Assembly (NCBI GenBank): GCA_025602905.1
Contig: JAHLKI010000026.1
Span: 1-64,000 of the forward strand
DNA length: 64,000 nucleotides
Direction: 5' to 3'
From: Phlyctochytrium arcticum
Lineage: Eukaryota; Chytridiomycota; Chytridiomycetes; Chytridiales; Chytridiaceae
The notes beneath the pieces were generated by a model that was given only the letters and a program-made list of their open reading frames with translations, had not been told where the DNA came from and ran no database searches. The position numbers were made by a program, and so were the translations under genes. Shown piece after piece: positions 44,321-55,934 of the stretch. Position 1 is the first letter of the stretch; each line of letters opens with the position of its first letter.

Positions 44321-44766
44321 GCAGATCTGTAGTCATATGGATTCTCGGACCACAGTTGACCTGTGCTGGTTGTTTCCGAAAATCCCCCTCCCACATTGTT
44401 GATATTTTTGGATCTATATACACACACCCACACATTTATATGCATATTTCCTAGCCTAATTCGTAACCTATCTAACATAGACGTAGAAGATAGTGCTGGT
44501 TTTTTGATCTGTTACATTCTTATTTACTCCCTCCCCCCGTTCTAATCATTCTGTACAAACATTTCAATTAAAGAAACTTGCCCATCTGAATTTCTATCCA
44601 CTCTTGCTGTTCTTTCAACTCCTGTACTGCGCTCCAGGAGAGATTCTGTTCCTTGAGGGATCCCGGGGGAATCTTGCCCAGGGTTAACCTTGAATCTCTG
44701 ATCAAACTCAAGCTTATTCTTTTCAGGGCCTGGTAAATTGAATGAGTGTACTCGTAGAACATTTTT
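44321..44766. other. 3' flank of the LPMO-like gene
   Basis: No gene seen. Minus-strand frames crossing this part continue into the 19-bp repeat and are open only because of it. Confidence 0.5.
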
Positions 44767-44933
44767 TTCTCCAAGTGATTCCAGATTCTCCAAGTGATTC
44801 CAGATTCTCCAAGTGATTCCAGATTCTCCAAGTGATTCCAGATTCTCCAAGTGATTCCAGATTCTCCAAGTGATTCCAGATTCTCCAAGTGATTCCAGAT
44901 TCTCCAAGTGATTCCAGATTCTCCAAGACATAC
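44767..44933 (+). repeat. 19-bp tandem repeat, nine units
   Basis: The unit TTCTCCAAGTGATTCCAGA repeats at a strict 19-bp period (CTCCAAG at 44769, 44788 and so on to 44921), with eight perfect units and a partial ninth. There are no spacers between units, so it is a minisatellite and not a CRISPR array. All minus-strand frames through it are open. Confidence 0.97.
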
Positions 44934-45488
44934 CACCAGCAACCGCAACACTCCATAAAGAACCCTCTCTTACCACTGGCATTGTTGTTTGAAGCAGTCA
45001 GGTTTCTTCTGGAGAAAAAAATTGCCCTCTGGGCACTTTTTTGGAAAAAATCGAGATCTCAGCATTTCAACTGCTAAAAAACTTTTTTCCTTGCTTTCAC
45101 CTGTGAGCTGCAGCTACAGTAATACCCAGGGGCTCAGTACTGCCCGGACGGTGTTACTTCTTGTCAGTGTGAAGGAAAAAGTCAAGCTTTGAAATTCAAG
45201 ATCTTGGACCTGTGTCTTCTCCTATTGAGTTCTTTGTTGTTTCTTCTGAGTGCCACTGTTATTGACTTTGTATGCTTTCTCGAACGCAAAGGTCATAGAA
45301 AGTATTATTGCTACCTCCTACATTCAAGAGAACTATTCTTGCGCTTGAGGTTACTTTGAGCGGGGTTTTAGAAAAAATTTGACAGCTGAGCCACCACACA
45401 CGCCAACAAAGTGCCGCTCTCTCTCTCTCAAAAAAGTTGCCGCTGCAAAGATCTTGCTTCCCATCACCCATTTCACAACTCTCCCGTC
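44934..45488. other. Upstream region of the epimerase gene
   Basis: No ORF is supported. A CT-rich stretch (45417-45430) lies close to the ATG and may be leader sequence. No TATA box is seen. Confidence 0.45.
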
Positions 45489-46590
45489 ATGAAGGTACGT
45501 ATTACATCCAAACCCTCCCACTGACTGCACCCCTCACATGCAAAAACATCCTAGATCTTTGTCTGCGGCGGCGCAGGCTACATTGGCTCCCACCTCGTCC
45601 GCGAACTGTCCACTTCAACTCCGCACCAAATCATTGTCCTCGACAACCTCTCAAAAGGCCACACGGCCTCCCTCCCTTCCTCAGTCACATTCGAAAAAGC
45701 CGATATAAGAGATAAACCCCGTCTCACAGAGTTATTCACCCAGTACCACCCCGATGCCGTCTACCACCTCTCGGCCTCTATCGAAGTAGGCGAATCCTGC
45801 GCTGACCCCTTAAAATACTATGAGAATAATGTCTCGGGAACGGTTACATTACTTCAAGTCATGCAATCTTTTCACACGAAATATTTTATTTTTTCGTCCA
45901 CGGCTGCCGTCTTTGGATTGCCTGAATCGGTCCCCATCACCGCCGACGCACCCAAACTCCCCGTCAACCCCTACGGCGAAACCAAACTGGCCGTAGAACG
46001 CATCCTCCACTGGTGCGATGCAGCATTCGGCCTCAAATCCGTCGTATTGCGGTATTTTAATGCGTGTGGGGCGGATAAAAGTGGAGAGATTGGGGAAGAC
46101 CATGAGCCGGAAAGCCATCTTATTCCGTTAGTCCTGCAAGTTCCCCTGGGGAAACGGGACAAGATTTACGTGTTTGGAGATGATTATGAGACACGGGATG
46201 GAACGTGTGTGAGGGATTATGTCCATGTGACTGATTTGGCTTCGGCTCATATCCTCGTAAGTCTCGCCCCTCCCACCTTTTCCTCTCCCCTTTACTTATG
46301 TATTTCCACAGGCATTGGACTATTTAACTAAAACATCCACATCCAACCACTTTAACCTCGGAAGCGGGCAGGGCTACTCGGTCACTGAAATCATTGAGGC
46401 GGCACGGCGAGTCACGGGACACCCCATCCCGGCCGAAACGCGTCCCCGACGTGCAGGGGATCCGGCCACGTTAGTTGCTTCTTCCACGAAAGCGGAGCAA
46501 GTCCTGGGATGGAAAAGGACGTATACTAGTATTGAGGGGATTGTGGAAAGTGCGTGGAAGTTTCATACCTTGCATCCCAAGGGACTTTAA
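45489..46590 (+). CDS. GALE: UDP-glucose 4-epimerase
   Basis: Predicted 328 aa in three exons: a 6-nt coding start (45489-45494, Met-Lys), 45555-46256 and 46312-46590. The enzyme interconverts UDP-glucose and UDP-galactose with bound NAD in the Leloir pathway and supplies galactosyl units for glycans. Visible features are the Rossmann motif [10 protein letters not shown], the Ser-Thr pair in [11 protein letters not shown], the catalytic Tyr and Lys in [12 protein letters not shown], and [20 protein letters not shown] and [10 protein letters not shown]. The length fits the single-domain short-chain dehydrogenase form. It lacks the C-terminal aldose 1-epimerase domain fused in yeast Gal10. Confidence 0.93.
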
Positions 46591-47992
46591 TTAACATGCC
46601 TTTTTTTTGCTTGAATGGATATATATATCACACAACAAACCTGTTTTCGAATCATTTGACAAAGTTTAAACCCGATAGGTATAGTGTGATGAGTGCAAAG
46701 TAGTGAGTTCTGTGGAACAGAAACAAGCAATTGATGCATCATAACCACAAATGAAAACAAAAAAAAACCCCAGATGCTCCGTTTAGAAAAACCGTGTTGA
46801 GACATTTTTGTATGATGTTTTGTCATATATCCAATGAACAAAAGGTTCGGTATTTTGCAAAGGGAATTGTTAACGGCACCCCCCCCCTGCAGGTGGATTA
46901 CACATAGACAACCATTTGTTACATAACAACTTCAAATGCCATCTGTCTGTGGGAGAAAATTGGGTTGTTCTTCAAACCACACGTGTGCTGATTGCTGCCC
47001 ATTATAAGTCTCTCCTCAGGGCCCCCCCTTTTTTTCATCAGAGCTTCCTTCACAATTGAGCAAACCCTGCCATCGACTCTTTATTCATCGGACCATAGCT
47101 CTGGCTGCCCCTTTGGCACCCTATTCATTTCTAAAAAGGACAGGTATCTAACACTTGAGTGGTTATAGGTAACAGATGTATTTCTATGTGCAGGGGGGGG
47201 GGGGGGGGCGTTAACAATCTCCTTTGCAAAAACATGATTTTCTTTTTCATCCAAAAAAAAATCATCTCCACACAAAATGGGTAATAAAACTCTTTTACTA
47301 ACCAATGAAATGTTTTTGCGGGGGTTTCCTCAACCAAAACGCTGGTTGTATGGAACGGAACTCATCATCATCATTTGTTTTTTAGCGCCCCCCCCCAAAA
47401 AAAGTCCACCCTCTCTTGAAACCCTTTTTCTAATTGTGGCGCAGAGATGGTGGTGGGGAGAATTTTCCCACGCAGGATATTTTATTTTTTTTGCAACATC
47501 AAGTATACAGACTGGGTTGTTTAGCACAAGAAAGAAGAAGAAGAAAGAAGAAAGAATAGATGGAATGTAAGCAAATGGCCTAAAGTTGCCCAAAAAAAAA
47601 AATATTTCAAGCTAACGTTCCATTTCTGACGCTTCTTTCCGTCGGAGTATTCCCCCATCTCGCCCGCGCGGGTTAAAGGTTGGGCGTCAAAGTTCTTGGG
47701 GGGGGGGGGGCATATATTTCGTCCGTGCACATTCTGGCGGCCCGTGAGTTCTCTCCCTGGCCATAGTTGAGACATTTACAGCATTCCCTCGGGTCTTTGG
47801 TCCACCTATGTAAACGCCAGTTGCCGAGTTGGGGCATGACACGCGACAGATGCTGCGAAACAACAACACTTTTTTTTCCAGGCAACAGTCGAGTCATCTC
47901 ATCAGCGATATGTACAATATGTATATATGAAAACAGAAAAAAGGGGAACAGAAGAGATACTACACACACACACACACGTTAATCAAACGCAA
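46591..47992. other. Convergent intergenic region, about 1.4 kb
   Basis: Lies between the 3' ends of the epimerase and G6PD genes. Two poly-G tracts (16 at 47193-47208; 13 at 47698-47710) and a C-run at 46879 stand out. Frames here are proline-rich readings of those runs and are rejected. Confidence 0.5.
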
Positions 47993-49809
47993 TCAAATCT
48001 TGGGTGGCGCCCACTGGTACCCCGCATCCCGCATATACCCATGTTTCTCCACAAACGCATTCAACCCCTCGGGTCCGCGTGATCCAAATTCATAGGGTTG
48101 GGGTTTGATCTTCTCTTTTTCCAGGGTATGCAGGAGAGGCGTAAAAATCTTCCATGCGGCATCCAACTCGTCGTCCCGGACAAAATTGGCTTTATCGCCC
48201 TTCAGGACATCAAGGATAAGGGATTCGTAGGCGTCCGGGATTTTGACGTTCGAGTAGCGTTTGGCGTAGGAGAGGTCGAGTTCAGAGGTAACGGCTTGAG
48301 TGGAGAGTCCCGGTTGCTTATTCATGAATTTCATGTAGACGGCTTCTTCGGGTTGCACGCGGACGACCAATTCGTTGCGGGCCGTGTTTTGGTAAATGTT
48401 GCCCGGGACATCCTGGAATTGGATGCGGACTTCGGTCTTTTGGGCGTCGAGGGCTTTCCCGCATTTGAGAATAAAGGGAACGCCGTCCCACCGTTCGTTG
48501 TGGATGTAGAATACGGCGGCGGCAAAAGTGGGGGTGACGGACGAGGCGGGGACGCCCTTGTCTTCGAGATATCCGGGCTCGTTGGAAACTTTGGGGCTGG
48601 AGGTGTATTGTCCGAGCAGAACATCGCTGACGGTGAGCGGACGAATGGCGCGCAGGACTTTGACTTTTTCGTTGCGGACATCTTCGGCGTCGAGCGTTAC
48701 GGGTTTTTCCATGGCGACAATGGACAGTATTTGCAACAAGTGGTTTTGCATCACCTGAAATTTACACAACAAAGTTAGCGACTCTTGACACAATGTGAAA
48801 ATCATATTTTGTTGGCATACATCGCGGATAATTCCAAACTCGTCAAAGTATCCTCCACGACCCTGTGTCCCAATCGGCTCCTTGAACGTAATCTGTACAT
48901 TGTGGATGTACTGTCGGTCCCAGATTGCTCCAAAAAACATATTGGCAAACCTAGTTACATTACACTCTTGAGTGTATGTGAATAAGATGAGGAAAACTAC
49001 ATACTTACCGAAGAATCATAAGGTTCTTGACCATCTCCTTGCCCAAGTAATGATCAATGCGGTAAATCTTTGGTTGGAACAACAGATCAGCTTTGTAAAG
49101 TTTGAACGCGTAGTAAAACAGCGAGAGAAAAACGCACCTCATTCTCTTGCCAGTGTTGGGCCAACGCAACCGCCAACTGATGAGACGACTCCGAGTCCTT
49201 TCCAAATGGTTTCTCCACAATAAGCCGGTTATTTCCGCGCTTCGAGTAGCAGTTTTCATGTAACCCCTTGGACGCTGGGATGAATACTGACGGCGGTAAA
49301 GCCATGTAAAACACGCGATGGTGTTCTCCCGAATACCCCTTTTGAATCTCCCTAATCGCTTGGTTTAGCCGCTGGAACGATGCAGCGTCATCGTAGTTGC
49401 CGGATGTGTAAGTGCATTTCTGCAGAAATTCTTGCAGGAGGTTCTTTTCTTCGTCATTGTTGACTTTGACTTTGGAGGAAATGCGTTTGCGGAACTCGTC
49501 AAGTTCAATGTGGGAGCGGGCGTAGCCGACCACGTCGGTGTTTGGGGGCAAAAACTTGTTTTTGTAAAGACCGAATAGGGCCGGGTACGTCTTCTTGAAC
49601 GCGAGGTCGCCTATTCAGAAACGCTCATTCATCAGTTTATTCCCCAGGCACGAGTAATAGCTTCATTGTGCTTACCAGATGCACCCAGGACTAAAGGTGG
49701 AGTGATGTTTGCGGTAAGTAAAGTTCTGTAAAAACTGACAGCACCTGAGTATAAACATACCGACGACAACCGTGCTGTCTTTGTCAGATGGAGTGAGTGG
49801 TCCAGACAT
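47993..49809 (-). CDS. ZWF1: Glucose-6-phosphate 1-dehydrogenase
   Basis: Predicted 495 aa in six exons: 49761-49809, 49676-49690, 49138-49610, 49019-49077, 48821-48950, 47993-48754. It catalyses the first step of the pentose phosphate pathway, oxidising glucose 6-phosphate and making cytosolic NADPH. The coenzyme motif GASGDLAFKKTYPAL is assembled across three exons, one of them only 15 nt. NRLIVEKPFGKDSESS, the active-site motif YRIDHYLGKEMVKNL, and NMFFGAIWDR with IGTQGRGGYFDEFGIIRD are intact. Length matches the eukaryotic enzyme. The last intron (48755-48820) is 66 nt with no stop, so retention would keep the frame. The gene at 50395 diverges from it. Confidence 0.95.
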
Positions 49810-50394
49810 CTTGATATCAATATACACTGCAGAAGGGAGGAGAAAATTATCAGTCGACCGTGTCCAAGTCTTTAGTTTGGGTACGCACCTCAAGTAGAAT
49901 AGTTCCCAGGGAGTGGCAATCTTGCAGGTTCAAACACGCTGGCCTGCGATCAAATCACGCGGCCCCAGTTCTCTGAAGGTGTGGTTTCGGTACGCAAAGT
50001 AGGTACACAATGGTAGATTCGGTAGCGGGGTGCGATGCCTTTGAGGGGAGGGAGCTTTGCTGCGTTTGTAAGGCGCAAATTCCGAGTGCCCCAGTCGGTC
50101 CCATCAATTCGCCCGAATGCCCCCAAAGTGGCGCAGACGGTGACAATCCGATCTCGAACAGATTTGAAATTTGAACGAGATGGGGGTGATCCGTGTAGAT
50201 TCGCCGTAGATCCTATATATACTCGATCGAGTAACACGCACTTTCCGAAAACCCTGTAGCGGAGCAATTGCCAGCGTTCAGGCGGCCAAAAGCGACTGGC
50301 AACGGACGGCCTTTCTCAACTCTCACGCCCCTTCATCCCCAACTACCTTCCTATCTGTTTCTGTCCCTATTCTGCAGGACGCAGTGAGAACATA
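49810..50394. other. Divergent spacer between G6PD and the 50395 gene
   Basis: 585 bp that should hold both promoters. TATATATA-like sequence at 50213-50220 lies about 175 bp before the right-hand ATG. Confidence 0.4.
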
Positions 50395-50978
50395 ATGGAC
50401 GCCAAAGACTCCCGTCCATCCGTTCTTGAGCATGTAATAATAGACATCCTCAAGACCCATGACATATTCCCCGCATTTGCAGAACATCCCAATGACGGGA
50501 CCGTATGGAGTGTCGAGATTTTGCCTTCAGGTGCGGACAGAGTCGGGAAATTGCAATCGACATGGCAGTCTTACGACCCTTTTCAGAGGGATCACAAGCT
50601 TTTTCCCGACCACTGGTCATTGCCCGTGAAGGCAACATCATCAGTTTAGCACATTACACCATCTCCACGTATGATATTGATTACGACCCATTGATGGAGT
50701 TCTCAATCCCAGAAGGGCAAAGCTTGATTCCTGAGACTGGTTCCCGATGGCAGCTTCTATCAATCTATGCCTTCCATAGCGGGCTGTGGGAAGCAGCGGG
50801 ATCTGAGCAAGAATCTGCATGGGCTACCGAGCGAGTAAGGCAATGGGCAGAACATTTAGAAGAGGCCGGATATTTAAGCAAGGACAATGGTCGAGTTCAT
50901 TTTCTCTCGCCACCACCACCACCACCACCACATCCGCCTACTGACAGTAATAGGACATCACAGGGGCCGAAACTTTGA
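50395..50978 (+). CDS. Hypothetical protein
   Basis: Two exons are proposed (50395-50530, 50569-50978), giving 181 aa. The splice (GTGCGG to GGCAG) removes only 38 nt but restores one frame: IIDILKTHDIFPAF and VWSVEILPS, then VLRPFSEGSQAFSR, ISTYDIDYDPLMEF and VRQWAEHLEEAGYLSKDNG. The composition is protein-like. The tail is a Pro run that may be beyond a further unseen intron. No family is recognised. It precedes the Crinkler pseudogene by about 200 bp and might be related to it or be a separate accessory gene. Confidence 0.45.
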
Positions 50979-51190
50979 AAAATTGTCGGAGTTTGGTCCC
51001 ATCGTTGGTGGCAGATTTTCACTCATTTCTCGTGAGGCAGCATATGTATATAGATATCTGGTGGAAGATTTCCGTCACATAATAAACATCATTCATACCG
51101 ATAAATGCGTCCAGTTGAAATCAAGCAGTGATATAGCGAGTGTCTATGTAGAGTGTCTCTTCCCGTATTACTTGCCCAAAATCCCCTGTT

Positions 51191-53123
51191 CCCAGCACTC
51201 ACCTTCCTCCCGTAAAGCAGAAATGTCTCAAGGAGCTCGGAAGACCACTTAGACCCACCAAAGTCTCTACTGCCGGATGCTCTATTGTGGGTGACCTTAT
51301 CGAGAAACTCAGGAAGGAGTGGGACCTCGCGTCTCCTCTGAATCACAAATCACTCTTCAAACCTGACGGGACTGAAGTCAATTCAACGGATACCCTCGTA
51401 TCGCTTGGAAGCGCTGGACAGGAGGGACGTGCTCCACTTGTTCTCGAGGCTAACGTCGCTGGCCCTCCCTTAGTAGAAGTTCACCCTTTCTTCGTTCCCT
51501 GCCGAATTCCAATCTATAGAAAAATTCGCAAGGCTACTGAACAGGATACGTGGCTTTTGTTTGAAGAAAACATTCCCTCCTTACCGTTGAACCGCCTCTT
51601 CGTTCGGGACAGTTATAAATCTATCGCATCAAGCATTGAATCCAGCATGAACACGATTATCGACCACGTAACTTGCAACAAAACAATCATTACCGGAACT
51701 CAGGGCGTTGGCAAATCTCTATTCCTCATTTATCTCTTGTGGCGGCTCGTCAAAAAGGGCAAACGAGTACTATTCATATATCATCCGGATATGATTGACT
51801 ACGATGGACAAGGCGGTGTCTTCCGAATGACTAGTATACCATCATTTATCAACTTGAAGTTTTGGACATCTGACTTGTGGTGTTTGTTTGATGCCAAAGG
51901 CAAGAAAGAAGAACATCTGAGTGAAATTCCTTATGGGTTGTGTACAGTTGTCCTGTCAACCTCACCAGGACATTACATGGTCAATGACTTCCAGAAACCC
52001 CCTTGCCCTCTTTTCTTTGACATGCCGGTTTGGACTGAAACAGAATTGGAAACTATCGCCCCCCTTTTTCCTACTGTTGACATCTGACGTGACCCATTCG
52101 AAATCCTTGGTGGAATCCCTCGACGTGTCCTGGAAGATACCGACGAAGAGCCAACACATTTACTTGAATTTGCATGCTCAGAATGCGAACTCGATGATTG
52201 TATCAAGATCATTGGCCTTAACTCAACGATCTCCGGAAAAACTAAAGTCGTACATGATTTAGTTCATATCACGTCGACTGAGCCGTTCAGAACCCCATCT
52301 GTGGCCTTTTCGTCTCCAACAGCCCTCGAAATTATAATTGAACGGAAAGGTGCGGATGCAAAGTACAAAATGGCACAACTGCTGCAGGCGGCTGCGGAAA
52401 ATCCGCTTGCTGCTGCCCTGTGTGGATTCATCTTCGAGCGGCACGCAACTGAGGAGCAGGAGAAAGGGGGCGAATTCGTGTGCCGCCAGCTGGTACACGG
52501 AAACAAAAAAATTAAGCCGGGCAATACTACCACATACATTCCTCCGTCCACCAGACAAGTTGTTGACAGAGTGCGTTCGAATCGATCAATGAAGGATGAA
52601 GTACCAAGGAATGCGGTGCTAGATATTTTTTCCTCCATCACCAAGCGAATACCTGTTGCCGGTCTACCAATTTGCACTACTTACATGGCGGACGATGTTT
52701 GGCAGGGGAACTATTTTTCCATCCACCTGCACATCCTGAAGACCCTTTTAACCACAACCTACGAGACAGCAACTCTACCTGCTAAAAAGTCCGTTCTCCC
52801 ACCCACCTTTGCCTGCCAAGCGGAAAGTGAAGAAGATAGTTGATCGCATTGCGGAACCCATCTCCAAGAAGGGTGCGTATCGCACAGCTCGTAATCAGCT
52901 GTACCTGCCAATTACCAGAAATTACGTCGCAATTGATGCGTGGATGCCTCGGCTTTGGTGGATTTCAATAGGTGGAGCGGAAGAAAATCTCAAAATGCTT
53001 GGACGTGGATGTGCCAAGCTCTACTGGGTGCTCCCTCCCCTATACTACGACGATTTTACCAGAAAATTCCCTGTCCACATCGATCAGTTTGCCCTTAAAA
53101 TCAACTACCCAAGGGCAGTATAA
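51191..53123 (+). pseudogene. Crinkler (CRN)-family protein, disrupted
   Basis: The layout is that of CRN proteins, known from oomycetes and chytrids as nucleus-targeted effectors or inter-strain factors. A ubiquitin-like header comes first (STAGCSIVGDLIEKLRKEW, about 51263-51470). Next is a P-loop NTPase (GTQGVGKSLFLIYLLW at 51692-51740), then the GGIPRRVLED segment and CGFIFERHATEEQEKGGEF. The usual C-terminal blocks NYVAIDAW and AKLYWVLPPLYYDDF end at 53123. Two lesions break it: TGA at 52085-52087 in the otherwise continuous frame 51242-52843, and a frameshift between about 52785 and 52830. The true start is not found; an upstream exon is likely. No secretion signal is seen, as is usual for chytrid CRNs. 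Confidence 0.8.
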
Positions 53124-53634
53124 GTCTGATATTGTCATTTTACTCAGAAACTCCTCTATACTTATTGTGCTTTACTAATCGTCAGTAAAAAATCTGTTTG
53201 TTGACATTAAATCAGAGATCCGTGCTGCGCAAAGGTGTCTTGACTCCGACACTATAAGAGACTTTCTCCTATGGGCCTTCATATGCACAAAATTGACTCG
53301 AATGATCGTTGGGTTCCTTATATCCCAGCTAAACACTTTATCTCGGATTCTGTAAGTCCCTCATGGTTTGATGGAAAAGTGTTGACAGTGATATAGCGAG
53401 GTAAACAAATCAAACAAAATTTGGTATGGAAAGTTTCTCAATGCTCTACACGGAAGTTGAAAAGACATTTCCTCAAAGTGATAAAAGGGGGACATCAAGA
53501 AGCAGCCGTCTACTGCAAAACGAGTCCCGACGTTTGCATTAGCGTCGAGAATATCCTGCGATCTTGAAACCCCAAGCTCTCGCATTCGCGAATCGCGTTT
53601 GCCCTTCGGCATCCCAGGCTCAAATAGTTGCGGA
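53124..53634. other. Intergenic before TFC1
   Basis: No gene is supported. It contains the 3' flank of the Crinkler remnant and should contain the TFC1 promoter. Confidence 0.5.
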
Positions 53635-55847
53635 ATGTCCTCGTCTAGTCAAAGGCGGTCAGTCTCTCTGCCGCCGGACGAGGCAGCACCGTCAGAACCA
53701 CTCCCTGAGGACTCATTTCACGTGGTGGAATATCCAGGATACATCAAAAATGTGGATAAAGCAATGAAAAATTTGGGAGGGATGGGAGGGGTAGAAAAGG
53801 TAAATCACATAGGGAATCAAACATGAGCTCCATAGGTTACTCATTCTCTTTTGTTTATTTAGGCATTTGCGGGCGAGCTGAGTGTTTTGGAGCTTCGATA
53901 TCGTCCCGACGATCCTTTTTCACATCCCATTAGTGGGGAGATTATCAATACGGCCAATGTCCTCCTCAAAGTCACCAGGAAAGTCCGTAAGAAGAAAGCG
54001 CAGGGTCAGGATGTGATGGACATAGATGAGGATCCAGAGGAGCGTTTCCTACGGGAAGAGAAGGACAGGAAAATTACGCAACGGTCGACCAAAACCGAGG
54101 TAATGGGACTTGTTACCAAAACTGGTCGTTTTCGAGGTATTTTGGGATTATTATCATATACTAGACCGTATGCCTCACACATAGAGTTTTGCTCAGCCCT
54201 TGCAGACTATCAGTGGGTTCCAGACAGGAATGACCCGATGGTCAAGCTTCGCTATGATATGCATACCATGAATGGTGGGATACAGCATCCTATGATTTAC
54301 ATCAGTAACTGGTACTGACTTTGCTGTAGTGGAAGGTGTTGAAAACTACCGGTGGGGAGACGACAGCGCGTCTCCCGTGAGTGGGGATCTGCGTCAAATG
54401 CCTCCACCCTCATTTTCACGCCTCGAATGGCCTCTCAACTATGGGTAAGCTCGATCGGTGGTGAAACGAGCGCTTAAATGTGTGCTCATCAGTATACACC
54501 TAGTTATCGTCAAAATCCTTCGGTCACCAGAGTTATGGGAATGCTTCCTGATGGGGTAAGTGGCGGCGGCCCTTATATTCAGTGCGTCAGATCTGAACTA
54601 AATGTTCCCTCCATAGCAAACGGAAATTCGACTTGTCAATCGCTACCAGAAGACGAAAGCGAACGTAGCAGTTTTCGATGAAAGCATGGGATCTGTTCCC
54701 ACGGAACCTCCACCAGGCGTAACTGCAAAGGACTTGCCACCCGACGCTTTGACCGCCACCGCCGAGCTATTCGCACGACGACCAATATGGAATCGTGTGG
54801 CCTTCAAAAACAACCTCCCTCCTGCCCATAGAGCGCGTGTCAAGCGGCTCCTCCCACTGTATGCCTACGTAATCTCAAAAGGACCATGGCGTGACCTTTG
54901 GGTACGCTATGGATACGATCCTCGTAGCGATATAGAGGCACGCCTGCTACAAATCATGGATGTGCGATTCGTCAAAGCCCCAAAGTCATTCGCGCGAGCC
55001 AAACGACTGATCGGTGTTACGGGGGCTGCGCAACTACTGGGCAAACCTGGGGGGGAGCAAGAATTAGCGCCGGCGCCTGACCCTGAGTAAGCGCCAATGA
55101 AATACGGTATCCTGAGTGTTGCGTAGGGCTAATAAATGGTGGTCTTTCAGAGAAGATAAAACGCACATTTTTGATGGTCAAGTATACAGAAATTTATTGG
55201 CCGTCTACCAACTTTGCGATGTCACGGATCCAGATCTCGTCAAGATGATAAATACAACACGTTATTTGCGGAAAACTTGCCATGTGGGTTACAGCTCAAT
55301 TTTGCTCTAGCATCCCCACTCATCGATCTTGCCGTTTTGTTTCCAGGAACGAGACGGGTGGTATGTCCATTCACATTACGAAGCCATGCGCGAAGTCATG
55401 AAGCGCAAAATGGCGCTTCTTCAAGGCAAAGAAGTGGCCGATACAGACTTTAGCTGGGAAGAAGGTGTTCCCACGGCTGAGGAACTACAAGCGGCCGAAG
55501 ATGAGGCAAATTCTCTGGAGAAGGGCAAGCAGCGTGCAGAAATGGAGGAACGCGTCAAGAGTAAAGTTGACGAGCTTATGAAGAATTTGCAAGGTCAAGG
55601 CGCAGATGGTAAGACTGGTTATGTATCGCCAGCCCATGGCGTGTAATGTTATCCAGCATTCTCAAAATTTGTTCTCTAGACGATGCTGTTGGGGGTGGAG
55701 GCACCGAGCTAGAGGGCGAAGATGAAGACGCTGAATTTGACTACTTTGACGTGAGTGATTGTGCATTTTCGATCCCAATGGTCCCGCACAGAATAACATT
55801 ACTTGTCACAGGTCTTTGGTGATGATGATGATGACGATGATGCATAG
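53635..55847 (+). CDS. TFC1: Transcription factor IIIC subunit 5 (tau95/Sfc1)
   Basis: Predicted 571 aa in nine exons: 53635-53799, 53863-54274, 54330-54444, 54504-54555, 54617-55086, 55151-55283, 55347-55608, 55680-55750, 55812-55847. The N-terminal dimerisation domain (FHVVEYPGYIKNVDKAMKNL, LELRYRPDDPFSHPI) and the DNA-binding domain (PPAHRARVKRLLPLYAYVIS, GPWRDLWVRYGYDPR) are those of GTF3C5. The subunit contacts the A box of tRNA genes and helps place RNA polymerase III. A strongly acidic tail (EDEDAEFDYFDVFGDDDDDD) is typical of the family. It converges on the tubulin cofactor B gene with 87 bp between stop codons. Confidence 0.92.
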
Positions 55848-55934
55848 TCTGGTTACTCTAATATTCCAAAAATTTCACTCCATCCATGTATATGTACAAA
55901 TATTTAATTGTCGCGGTAGCGCTCCCGTCAATAA

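Noticed and set aside
44767..44933. Possible CRISPR array
   Set aside because: Units abut with no spacers, the period is 19 bp, and the genome is eukaryotic.
44542..44982. Repeat protein on the minus strand through the 19-bp minisatellite
   Set aside because: All three frames are open through the repeat, so openness is not evidence of coding; flanks lack coding character.
47081..47975. Proline-rich minus ORFs around the poly-G tracts
   Set aside because: They exist only because poly-G reads as poly-Pro on the other strand; no codon bias or motif.
50887..51252. Histidine-rich ORF (seven His in a row)
   Set aside because: It is another frame of the CAC repeat that encodes Pro at the end of the 50395 gene.
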